A stretch of DNA of 64,000 bases. Source: Rhizaria sp. SCN 62-66 (Eukaryota; Rhizaria, unplaced). Location of the stretch: contig MEDY01000050.1 of assembly GCA_001724265.1 (NCBI GenBank), positions 1-64,000 of the forward strand, given 5' to 3'. Made by a program: the position numbers and the translations under genes. Under the pieces are notes generated by a model. That model saw only the letters and a list, made by a program, of their open reading frames with translations. It was not told the DNA's origin and did no database searches. Shown here one piece after another: positions 55,228 through 64,000 of the stretch. Each line of letters starts with the position of its first letter. The first letter of the stretch is position 1.

Positions 55228-58200
55228 TTACCGCATCTGATGGTGGTGGTGCAGCAAGTGGCCATTCCCCCCTTGCTGCTGCTGCTGCCTGTTCACGCCA
55301 CCGCCGCCGTAGCCGCCGTGGCCGCCGCGGGCGAGCGCGATGGCGGCCTCCTGCAGACTGGCGACGTCGTCGGCCATTGCGTGCTGGTCCTCGCTCATCA
55401 TCTGGCTCGGCGCGTCGGTCGGGGGCGCGCCGCCGATCTCGGTTGCCGCGTCCACCGCATTGGGCGCCAAAGGAGCAGCGCCCGCGACGCCGTCGACCTC
55501 GGAGTTGCCCTCGCTGCCGCTGCCGCTGAAGCCAGAGCCGGCCTCGGAGCGCGGGGCCACGCCGGGGCCCGAGGCGCGGGTGCTGCGCCCGCGGGTCTTG
55601 CTCGCGGCGCCGCCCTAAGTCAGGAACAAGAGGCGAAACACAGAAATAGTGAAAAAGCAATCAAATGAGATGAAGTAAGAAAAAACAGAGTCGGAATACA
55701 ATTTAAAAGAAATGAAACAAACGAATCATAAAATTGAAACGAGTGAAAATAAATATAAATGTTTTTTAAATCATATTTTTCTGTTTTGCGTACCTTTTGG
55801 CGGAAGCCCGCAAGGCCGAGCCCGAGGCCGATGCCGGAGCCGGTGGGTCCGCGCAGCGGTGACGCGGCGGCGGCGTCGGGGTCGAAGCGGTCGCCGCCCT
55901 CGCCGTAGTCCTCGTCCTCGTCCTCGGGCTCACGGTCGTCGTCATCGTCCTCGTCCTCCTCTTCGTCGTCGAGCGGGTGCCTGTGCCCGCCGCGGTGCTT
56001 GCGGCCGTGGCGCCCGCTGCCGCCGCCGTGGCTAGAGCTCACGCGCTCCTCGTCCTCGTCCTCGTCCGCCGCGGCCTCCGCCGCCGCCTCGAGGTATTCG
56101 GCGCCCGTCGTCGCGCTAACCACCGCACCGGGGGACCGCATCGACTCAGGGTCAGGGCTCTGGACCGCCACGTCGATGATCCGCACGCGGTTCCTGTTGT
56201 TACCGTTGCCGTTGCCATTGCCGTTGCCGCTGCCGCTGTGGCCGCCAGTCGCGCGCTTGGGGGCGAGCGCGGCGGCCACCGCGTCGTCAGTGCTGTGCGG
56301 GTGACCGTGACGGCTACTGCTGCTGCCGTTGTTGTTGTGAGAAGGGGATTTGGTCATGGCGACTGAGAGACCTGCGATGCCGCGCTTCGCGGCCGCGGCG
56401 TTGGCTGCAGCGTTTGCGTTGGCGGCGGCGTCAGCGTCGGCCTCGGCACCGGCGCCGGCGTGCGCGTTGACGGTGGGTGCGGGGATCGAGGTCGAGGGCC
56501 GGGAACCGACGCTGATGCGGTGCGGCATCGCGGCGGCGGCGGCGGCGGCGTTGACGCTGATGACGCCGAACAGGTCCACGTCGTCCACCGTGACGGCAGT
56601 CAGTGCTGCGTGGTCGCCGTTGTCGTCAGCGAGGATGTCGCCGGCAAGGCTCTTGTCGACACCAACAGCAGCGCCGCTGCTGTGCGCCGCCGCGTCGCCG
56701 GCCGTGGCTGCGGAGCCGCCGCTGCGGCTGCGGTTATGGTTCCTGCCGCTGCCGCTGCTGCTGCTGCCCGCCGCCGAAGCCGTCGCCGCGGCGGTCGCTG
56801 TTGCGGTCGTCGCGGCCACAGGTACCGAGCCGGAGCCGGAGCCGGCGCTAGAGGCATCGCCAGCGCCAGCAGCGCCAGCGCCAGCGGCGGCGGCGGCGGC
56901 AGAGGCGGGGACTGCGATGTGGCGGTCCGAGCCGACGGGGCTAGCGTCCGGCGACGGGGACGGCGAGATCGAGACGGCGGAGGCCGCGGCGACGGCGGCG
57001 GCGGCGGCCGTGGTAGTCGTGCGCCGCGACAGTGACGGCTGCGACGGCGGCTGCTGGTGCTGCTGGCCGCTGGCGACACTGCTGGCGCTGCTGGTGACGG
57101 CGTTGTTGTTGTTTGCGGCAGGGACGGAGCCGGCGGCGCTGATGATCGAGCCGTTGCGCGAGGCCGGTGCGACGCTGGCGGCCGCGGCGCCCGCGGCACC
57201 GGCGGCGAAGCCCGGGGCGGCTGCGGGGGCGACTGCGGCCTCGGAGCGGCTGCCGCGGCTGCTGGCGCGCTCGGCGGCGGTGCTGTGCAGCGGCGAGGCG
57301 TTGCCCGCGGTGCTCGTGTTTGCGTGCGTGCCGATGGCGTTGTTGTTAAGGTTGTTGAGGTTGAGCCCGTGCGCGTGTGTGTTGAAGCTCGAGTGTGAGA
57401 TGTTGGACCCGGATCTCGGCATCGCGGCGCCAGAGGCCACGTCGCTCGCCACATTGTTGTGACTGTTGTTGTTGTTGTTGTTGTTGTTGTTGCCGTTCGC
57501 GTGGCCGTTGTGGTTGTTTGTGGTGACGAGCGACATGCCAGTCGTGCTGCCCGCGTAGTTGGCCACGCTGCCGTTGTTGACCGTGCTGCCGGCCACCGCA
57601 GGGGCGCGCGCAGTGGCGACCCCGAGGCTCACGCCCGCCGCGGCCGCCGCGGCCACGGCCGTCGCGCCGTTGATGAGCCGGTGTGGCCGCCCGCCCTCCT
57701 GCCCGTGCGCGCCCATGCCGCCGCCGCGGCCGCCACCGCCGCCACTGGCATCGGCGCCCGCGGGGTGGTCCGGGGCGTCGAACTGTCCGGAATAGCCGAA
57801 GCCGCCGTAGCCGAACGAATCCTCGTCGAGCGGCTCCAGCGCCGTGGCCGGAGCCACCCACTCGCTCGTGCTGCCTGCGTGCGCGCTCGACCGGCGCCGG
57901 TCGCGGCGCGCCGTGGAGCCCGCCGCCACGGTCACCGTGACGGGGGACCCCGCGGCGACGCCCGTGGTGTTAGCGGAGGAGCGGCGGCGCGCTGAGTCGA
58001 GGGCGGCGCTGTTGCTGCCGCCGTTGTTGTTGTTGTTGTTGCTACTGTCGGCGGGCTGCATGACCAGGAAGCCGCCGATGCGCGTGGGCCGCGACGACAC
58101 GCTGTCGCGCTCACGGTCACTCTTGCTGTGGGCCGCAGCCGCGCTCGCGCTCGCGGTGTTAGCCCCGTGCGCGTGGCTGTCGCGGACGCTGGCGTCCTTG

Positions 58201-61019
58201 GTGGCGCCGCTGGCGACACTCGCGCGCTCACGGTCACCCGCGCGGTGCTCACGGTCACCCGTGCGCTCACGGTCACGGTCACTGCGGCGCTCACGGTCAC
58301 CCGTGCGTTCACGGTCACCCGTGCGCTCACGGTCACCCCGCGGCTCACGGTCACCACCGCGCTCACGGTCGCGGTCGCTGCGGTGCTCACGGTCCTTGCG
58401 GTGCTCACGGTCACCGCGCTCACGGTCGCTGCGGCCACTCTTGCGAGCAGAACTGCCACCGGCAGCGCTCGCGGCAGCGGCAGAGTCAGCGGCAGAGGCC
58501 TGGAGGGGCTTCGTGGGAGTACCAGACGCAGTCGCCTTGGTCTTGTCTCTGCTCTCGCCCTTGTCCCTGCTGCTTTTAACCTTCTCTTTGTCAGCAGCGG
58601 CAGCCGTGCTCGTGTTGCGCCCGCGCCCGCCGTTGTCGCCTCGGCTGCTCTCGCCGCCGCCGTCGACGGGCGTGGCGCCCGCCGCCGCGCCCGTGGCGCC
58701 CGTGGCCGCGGTGGCGCTGGCCGTGAGCGGGTACGGCGACAACCCACCCCGGTCGTCGATGCCGTCGTGCTCGCCCACCGTCGTCGCCGCCGACGCGCCG
58801 GAGTCGAGCTGGTCCTTGCTCACCGGGGACGCCTCGGCGCCAGTGTTGCCGTCGGCGGGCACGCCCGTAGCCGTCGCAGGGACCGGGGTGCCGTTGCCGT
58901 TGCCGGCGCCGCAGGACTGGTGGCGGTTGCTTCTGCTGTTGTTCAGAGTACCAGTCGCGGTCGCAGTGCCAGTCGCGGTCCCGGTCGCCGTCACGGGGGT
59001 CCCCGGCTTGTTGGGGGTCTCCGCCGCCGCGGCGGCCGCCTTGGCCGCGACGGCAGCCTTGGCGGCCTCAGCGGCGGCGACCTCGGCGGCGGCGGCGATG
59101 ACGGCGGCCGTGAGCGCCGCGCCGCGCGCCGTGGGCTGCGCGTTGGGCGCCCGGATCGCGGCCACGCCGGCCGTCGGGTCGCCCTTCTCCTGAGCCTCGC
59201 GCCAGCGCTGTGTGGCCACGGCGGCCGTCAGGTCGTACCACTGCCCCGCGAGGTAGCGGTCAGGCGCGCGCACGAGCCCTGAGGCGACCATAATGGCAAC
59301 GTTGGACAGCAGCCGGCGCGCGTAGGCGAGCACGACGTTGTTCTCCTTGTGGACCTCGATGGCGGCACGGACGAGCGCAATAACAGAGCCGTAGATGATG
59401 GGCTTGGTGCCCTCTGGCGGGTGCACGATGGGGATCATGCCGGGCAGCGTCGTCGTCACCACCACGGGCGCCGGCGGCGCGGGCATCTTGTGCGGCGCGT
59501 CCGCGGCGGCCGCAACAGCAGAGTGGGGCTTCGCAGAGGCGTTGACCGCGTTGGCGGTGTTGTTGTTCGCATCGCCGTTGACGCTGTCGACGCCGCCGTC
59601 GTCACCGCCGCCGCCAGCAGCGCCGCCGTGGGCGTCGGCGTGCATGTCGCGGTCAATGCGCGCCGGATCCAGCAGCGACTTGTCCTTGAGGTACCGCTCG
59701 AAGGTCTCGGGCACGCCCCCCGGTGCGGCGGGCCGCTGCGGGTCCCCGGGCTCGCAGTCGAAGTTGTCCAGATACTCGCGCGCGATCTCTGCGTCCACAG
59801 CGGCCTGATCCGCTGGGTCCCAAAGCCCCAGCGCGGCGCCGAGGGTCTTGCCGGCCAGCTCGGCGGCCTCGGCGGCCACGGCCGCGGCGGTTGCGGCCGC
59901 CGACTCGACCGCCGCGGCGGCCTCGTCGTGCAGTCTCTGCTGCTGGGCGGGGCTGGCCTGCGCGTCGGATTGACTGTGCTTCGCGCTCTTGTTGCCACTG
60001 CCGCTGCCACTGCCGCTGCCACTGCCGCTGCCGTTGCCGTTGGAGGCGAGCGTGTCGTCGATGTGCGTGTTGAGCAGGCGGCGCGTGCCGTGGCCGGCAC
60101 TGTCGGCCGTGATGGCCATGATTGACGCCAGCGCGGGCGTCGCGACGGCGGCGCACAGCAGGTGCTTGGCCAGCGTCGAGGCCAAGGTATCGAACACGCC
60201 GCCCTGGCCCAGGGGACCGATGGCGAGCAGCACCTGGTAGCTGGACTTGACCAGCTCGTTAGTGGGCTACAGCACGGTCGAGAAGGTGATGACGTCGCTG
60301 AGCAGCGCGGGCACGCCGGCGTCGACGGCCGCCGCGCGGTCTGCGTCGTTGGTGACGAGGTAGCGTACCAGGTCGCAGGCGTGCGTGGCGATCGACGCGT
60401 GCTCCTTGCCCTTGCACGCGCGTAGCGTGTCGCAGCAGATCGCGAACACCGGCTTGTGGCGCGTGATGGACATGGCCTTGGGCTCGCCGCGCGCGCAGCG
60501 TGTGACCTGGGAGATGGCCCGCAGCACCCACTCGCGCGCCTGCAGCGTGTGCACCGTGGCAAAGGCCGCCGTGAGCAGCGGCACCACGTCGGTGATCATC
60601 GCCGCGCGGTTCTGCTCCGTGCCGCCGTGCGACACGTTGACGATCGTGGTGCAGTAATGCCGAAGCATGTCATCCGAGAGCGCAGACACGTTGCGCAGCT
60701 CCTGCGTCGCCGTGGCGACTGACTGCGTGAAGGCTGCGATGCGGCGCGCGCGGCGCGTGTCGTGGCCGCAGTACGCCATCGAGTCCGAGTGCAGCGACGA
60801 CGCGTCGCCTTGCTGGGTGCGCGTGATGGTGCGCAGAGGGCCGCCGAGCGGGGTCGAGTCGGGCTTGTAGTCGTCCCCCGCGCCGCCGCCGCGCGCGCCG
60901 CTGCCGCCGGCCGCGCCGTTCGCGCCGCGGGGGCGGGACTTGCCCCCGTTGCGCGCGCGCTGCTTGGTGTTGCCACCGGAGCTGCCCTTGCCGCCCGGAG
61001 TGCTGCCGCAAGCGCCCAT
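55228..61019 (-). CDS. Acylation-motif ARM-like repeat protein with RE/RD repeats; in-frame TAG at codon 251
   Basis: Two exons: 61019-55794 and 55614-55228 (donor GTACGC, acceptor TTAG, phase 0); stop TAA; 1870 residues. It begins MGACGS, a good N-myristoylation site (Gly2) with Cys4 available for palmitoylation, so membrane anchoring is likely. Residues about 80-300 are helical repeats resembling armadillo repeats (ALSDDMLRHYCTTIVNVSHG, MITDVVPLLTAAFATVHTL, REWVLRAISQVTRCA). The TAG at 60267-60269 lies within them: VPALLSDVITFSTVL, TAG, PTNELVKSSYQVLLAIGPLG, with the helical pattern continuing. The rest is low complexity: Ala/Asn/Ser runs, a long RE/RD-rich block (about 860-930) and an acidic Glu/Asp block before the last intron. 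The last exon ends in Gly/Gln/His runs. Function is unknown; a membrane-bound scaffold is a guess. Confidence 0.7.
58229..58440 (-). repeat. Degenerate tandem repeat encoding Arg-Glu/Arg-Asp dipeptides
   Basis: About twelve units of 18-24 bp built on GTGACCGTGAGC, with small spacers, encode GDRERTGDRERR-like sequence in the ARM-type protein. Nine perfect copies of the 9-mer CACGGTCAC (plus-strand orientation) lie here. Units vary in length by multiples of three, so the frame is kept. Confidence 0.85.
59994..60038 (-). repeat. 12-bp coding repeat, Gly-Ser run
   Basis: Nearly four copies of a 12-bp unit (plus strand GCCACTGCCGCT) encode alternating Gly-Ser in the ARM-type protein, directly before poly-Ala-rich helices. 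Confidence 0.8.
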
Positions 61020-62433
61020 GCTGTAGCTGTCGAGTCTGCTCTCTCGCTCTCTGTGGGCGCGCTCTGCTGACTGTGTTCTCTCTGGGGCTCGCTGGCGCTC
61101 TCGCTGTTCGCGCGCTAGTCGGGGTGCCGCGGGGGAAGAGTTACGCCGCGCTGCTGGGCTGCTGCTGAGCTGCTGCGGGGGGTGATGCTGGCACGCGGCG
61201 CCGAGTCAAAGGGGCCTCTCTCTAGGCTAAGTGGGCGCTTAAGGGGCGCGATGAGCTGGCGTGTGCGGGCCGGGGGCGGAGAGCGGCTGGGGGAACCGGA
61301 CGGCGCGCGCGGGAGAGGGGCCGAGGCTGCCTCGGAGCGTGCGGAGAAGCGGCGCTCGCGGACGAAGGCACGGGCGGGGGAAACAAGGCACACGGGATTC
61401 GGAGGTTGCTGGGCCGTGCGTCTGTCCGAGCCGCGCTTAACGGAGAGAATTCAGAGGATAAAAGAGGCATGACAGTGAGATACAGGGTTAAAGAACATTA
61501 AGTGATTACATGTAGCGGAAAAAAGGAGCAGCAGGTGCTAAGACTGCGGCTTGGGACGCATGCGGAAGGAGAGGTATCTGCTTTTCGCCGACCAGTGGAG
61601 CATGCATACGACTTCGTTTAGCACGCCACCTGAACGCGTAATTCGCATTGCAGATGAAATTACGGAAGGCAACTACATATATTGTGACAGAGGCTATCTA
61701 AATTCACCGTCAAAATTTCGCCGAACGACGCCAATGCCAAGAAATGCACGGCCTAACGAATTCAACTCCATACCATCGCTCGACGCTGTGTGCAGACACC
61801 CCTCATAGTAATCCTTTTACTCTCACTTGTGACTGACAGCCCAACTGCTCGCCAACCGACGACGTGTCGGCGATTCTTTGAGAGTGCAGTGGGCCTTTTT
61901 TTGTCCGATAACAAGAACATTGCCGACTGTTTTGCGCTTTTTGCTATGCAATTTATATGATCCTTATTTTGTTTTTCTTGTAGTGCTTAGCATTCTGTGC
62001 CGGCAACATCCGAACCGTGGCCCACTCGACGGTCAAGCTCGCAATGCGTTGGTCCTCTCTCTCACTCGGTCTGTCCCCTTTCTTCCCCGCTTTTTACTAA
62101 TGCCACTTATTTTTCGGACATCTCGAAGTTAGTTTACTTATCTCAGCGATTGGTTCACTGCTATCAAGCTTTTCCTGACGTCTATCGCGTCACCCCTCTC
62201 CTCCCAACGGGTGTCTCCGCGCAGCAACCGCCGCAGTCACTCGCCGCTGTTTCACGCTCAGGCCGCTGCCATAGCGATTGCAACACCTGCAGCGCGCTCT
62301 GCCTTTGCTTGGCACCTGCAGTCGTAGGGCCCTCGCGGCTACTCCTTGTTGTTTCGCGCGTCCAGCCCTACTACACTCTTGCGTCACGACATTCCATCAC
62401 AAGCTCGCGAACAGGCGTTTCTCTCACACAACA
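61020..62433. other. Long divergent intergenic region; one weak small reading frame
   Basis: The first 450 bp next to the ARM-type gene are GC-rich, purine-rich on the plus strand, and probably promoter or leader of that gene. The rest is mixed. A reading frame from ATG 61560 to tandem TAG-TAA (61806-61811) could encode about 82 residues (RYLLFADQWSMHTTSF...), but composition and context do not support it strongly. No RNA gene is visible. Confidence 0.45.
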
Positions 62434-64000
62434 ATGACACTGCTGTCGTCATTGCGACAAATTCTGTCGGCTCCACTGCATTCACACTACACCAATATAT
62501 GTAAACACGCCACTACAATCCCTCACAACACAATCTCTAGCAACAGTACGGTTTCGTTGCGAGCCTCGCTCTCCAACGCACGCTCTCTGCTGCTGTTGCT
62601 CTGCATATTCGCGCTTGCCGCCTGTTGTCGCCACACTGCTGTGCACGCGGCGACCGAGATCCCGTGCTCAACGTACGCCGACCTGACATGCACCTTCACC
62701 GGCAACTTCACCGTCGACGGACTCACGACGCTGGTCATCCCCGAGAAAGCCACGCAGGTCACCCTCAAGGGCGCCGTGTTTGCGCCCGATCCGGCCGCGT
62801 TCTTCCTCTCAACAGCTCTGTATGGCGACTTTGATGGCGATGGTAACGGCGCAGCGACGTCGCCGCAGGTTCAGCTGACGACAACGACAGCGGCGCTCAA
62901 CGTCACCGAGTCCTCGCTGATCAAGGCCACGGTGGTGCTGCTCAAGGCCATGCGCATCACCGTCGACAAGACCTCCAAGATCGTTACCGACGGCCTCGCT
63001 GCCACCGACAAGGACTCTCTCTCCTCTCGTCTCGGTGGTGGTGGCGGTGAGGTTACGCGTGCCAAGAACGGCGGCGGCGGCGGCCACGGCGGCTACGGCG
63101 GCGTCGGCGCCTCCTCCGCCGCTTACACCCACTCTAAGGGCCAGGCTCGGAGTACTTACGTTTCCCCCGATGCTGACGCGGTGGCCGCTTCCGCGGCCTC
63201 GACCCCCGGCTCGCCCCTGGGCTCCATGCGCCGCCCGTCCGCGACCGGCGGCGGCACCGGCGCCTGCATGACCCCGGACAGCCGCCGCGCGCCCGCCGGC
63301 GGCGCCGTCACGCTGTGGACACTAGGCGGGCCGCTGCTGGTCGACGGTCAGGTCTCGGCCATGGGCGCCGTGGGCCCCGCCGTCGGCTGCGGCGGCGGCG
63401 CGGGCGGGACCGTGGTGCTGCGGGCCGGCCCCGAAACCGGCGAGTGCACGGGGATCGTCAACGGCGACGGGTCCGTGGCGGTCGACGGCGGGGCCGGCGT
63501 CGGCGGCGGCGGCGGCGGCAGCGGCGGCCGCGTCATCGTGTGCACCGGCAGCGAGATCTACTCGGTCAAGGTCTCCGCCAGCGGCGGCGAAACGTCCACC
63601 ACCGTGCCAGAGACTGCGACAGCGACTATGACGGAGACAGAGAATCAGAGTGTCAGCGCCAACGCCAGTGCAACAGCGAGTGCGACTGCGGCTGCGCTGA
63701 CTGAGAGCGGCTCGAACGCGGACGCGGAGGCCACCGTCTCCGAGAGCGGCGCTGCCGGCACGGTATTGTATGTGTTCCGTCTCACTGGCGTCAACACGCC
63801 GTATCTCTCGCTGTCAGTGCTTGGCGCACGCATGGGCGCGGTGACGGACATCTCCGACCTCATGCCGGTCAAAGTCAAGACTGCAATGAATAACAACAAG
63901 AATAAGAATAACAACGACATTCATGACGACGGTCGTCGCAGTTTGACTGCGGAGACGGATGACTTGGACGTGGCCATCGTCGACTCGGTGGCACTCAACA
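62434..64000 (+). CDS. Secreted or surface Gly-rich protein, 5' part (runs past the window end)
   Basis: The frame is open from ATG 62434 to the last base, 522 residues so far. A hydrophobic segment at about 54-66 (LLLLLCIFALAACC), ending near HTAVHA, is a probable signal peptide, with a long N-terminal region before it. Next come Thr-rich beta strands (CSTYADLTCTFTGNFTVDG, TTLVIPEKATQVTLKG), with several N-glycosylation sequons. Then Gly-rich turns (GGGGGHGGYGG, CGGGAGGTVVLRAG, GGGGGSGGRVIVCTGS). The alternation of GGGxGGxV with short strands is typical of beta-helical or repetitive surface proteins of protists. No TAG occurs in frame in the visible part. The 3' end, any membrane anchor and any introns lie outside the window. 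It might be an adhesion or coat protein (inference). Confidence 0.65.
   Translation, partial: MTLLSSLRQILSAPLHSHYTNICKHATTIPHNTISSNSTVSLRASLSNARSLLLLLCIFALAACCRHTAVHAATEIPCSTYADLTCTFTGNFTVDGLTTLVIPEKATQVTLKGAVFAPDPAAFFLSTALYGDFDGDGNGAATSPQVQLTTTTAALNVTESSLIKATVVLLKAMRITVDKTSKIVTDGLAATDKDSLSSRLGGGGGEVTRAKNGGGGGHGGYGGVGASSAAYTHSKGQARSTYVSPDADAVAASAASTPGSPLGSMRRPSATGGGTGACMTPDSRRAPAGGAVTLWTLGGPLLVDGQVSAMGAVGPAVGCGGGAGGTVVLRAGPETGECTGIVNGDGSVAVDGGAGVGGGGGGSGGRVIVCTGSEIYSVKVSASGGETSTTVPETATATMTETENQSVSANASATASATAAALTESGSNADAEATVSESGAAGTVLYVFRLTGVNTPYLSLSVLGARMGAVTDISDLMPVKVKTAMNNNKNKNNNDIHDDGRRSLTAETDDLDVAIVDSVALN

Noticed and set aside
58229-58440. Possible CRISPR-like array of regular short repeats
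   Set aside because: The units lie in frame inside a protein gene, spacers are 3-15 bp multiples of codons, and the organism is a eukaryote.
61997-62437. 146-codon frame just before the Gly-rich secreted protein
   Set aside because: It has no domain or signal, its codon composition is unlike genes here, and it overlaps the start of a better gene in another frame.

Overview
This window is nuclear DNA from a eukaryote, most likely a free-living protist of a lineage I cannot name. It holds the 3' end of one gene, thirteen complete protein genes, the 5' part of a last one, and one tRNA gene, on both strands. Coding exons are GC-rich and full of homopolymer runs (Ala, Asn, Ser, Gly, Gln), while introns and intergenic DNA are AT-rich. 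I place 18 short spliceosomal introns (112-249 bp). Conserved eukaryotic families are present: uS4/RPS9, NOL11/UTP8, a NEK kinase, EMC10, UBE2O and COMMD2. One protein has a convincing mitochondrial presequence, so the cell has mitochondria or related organelles.

The main result is that TAG appears to be a sense codon. Three otherwise sound genes carry six in-frame TAG codons (four in the WSC gene at 0.8-6.9 kb, one in the poly-Q gene at 31.4 kb, one in the ARM-type gene at 60.3 kb). No other stop interrupts these genes, and conserved sequence continues after the TAG (most clearly the WSC domain). All 14 genes whose 3' end lies in the window terminate with TAA (10) or TGA (4), none with TAG. 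I favour Gln as the meaning, with Leu possible.

Layout: 1-199 RPS9 end (+); 837-6897 WSC/transmembrane surface protein (+); 7362-11831 NOL11-like (+); 12699-21191 giant BTB-BACK protein (+, 4 exons); 21835-25149 NEK kinase (+); 25599-27270 EMC10 (-); 27679-30648 ketopantoate reductase (-); 31353-35806 poly-Q orphan (+); 36154-36226 tRNA-Ala (-); 36775-40982 UBE2O (-); 41593-43650 ureohydrolase (+); 44358-48695 2OG oxygenase (+); 49179-49962 COMMD2 (+); 50276-52764 mitochondrial membrane orphan (-); 53115-53879 APRT with membrane anchor (+); 55228-61019 ARM-type protein (-); 62434-64000 secreted Gly-rich protein, cut by the window end (+).

The genes do not form one pathway: this is an ordinary mosaic of housekeeping genes (translation, rRNA processing, ER insertion, ubiquitination, endosomal Commander complex, purine salvage, pantothenate synthesis) and lineage-specific surface and low-complexity proteins. 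Two further genome-level oddities are a 5' splice-site consensus of GTACGT (C at +4) and a 9-mer, CACGGTCAC, repeated about 36 times, always inside coding sequence and in every reading frame.
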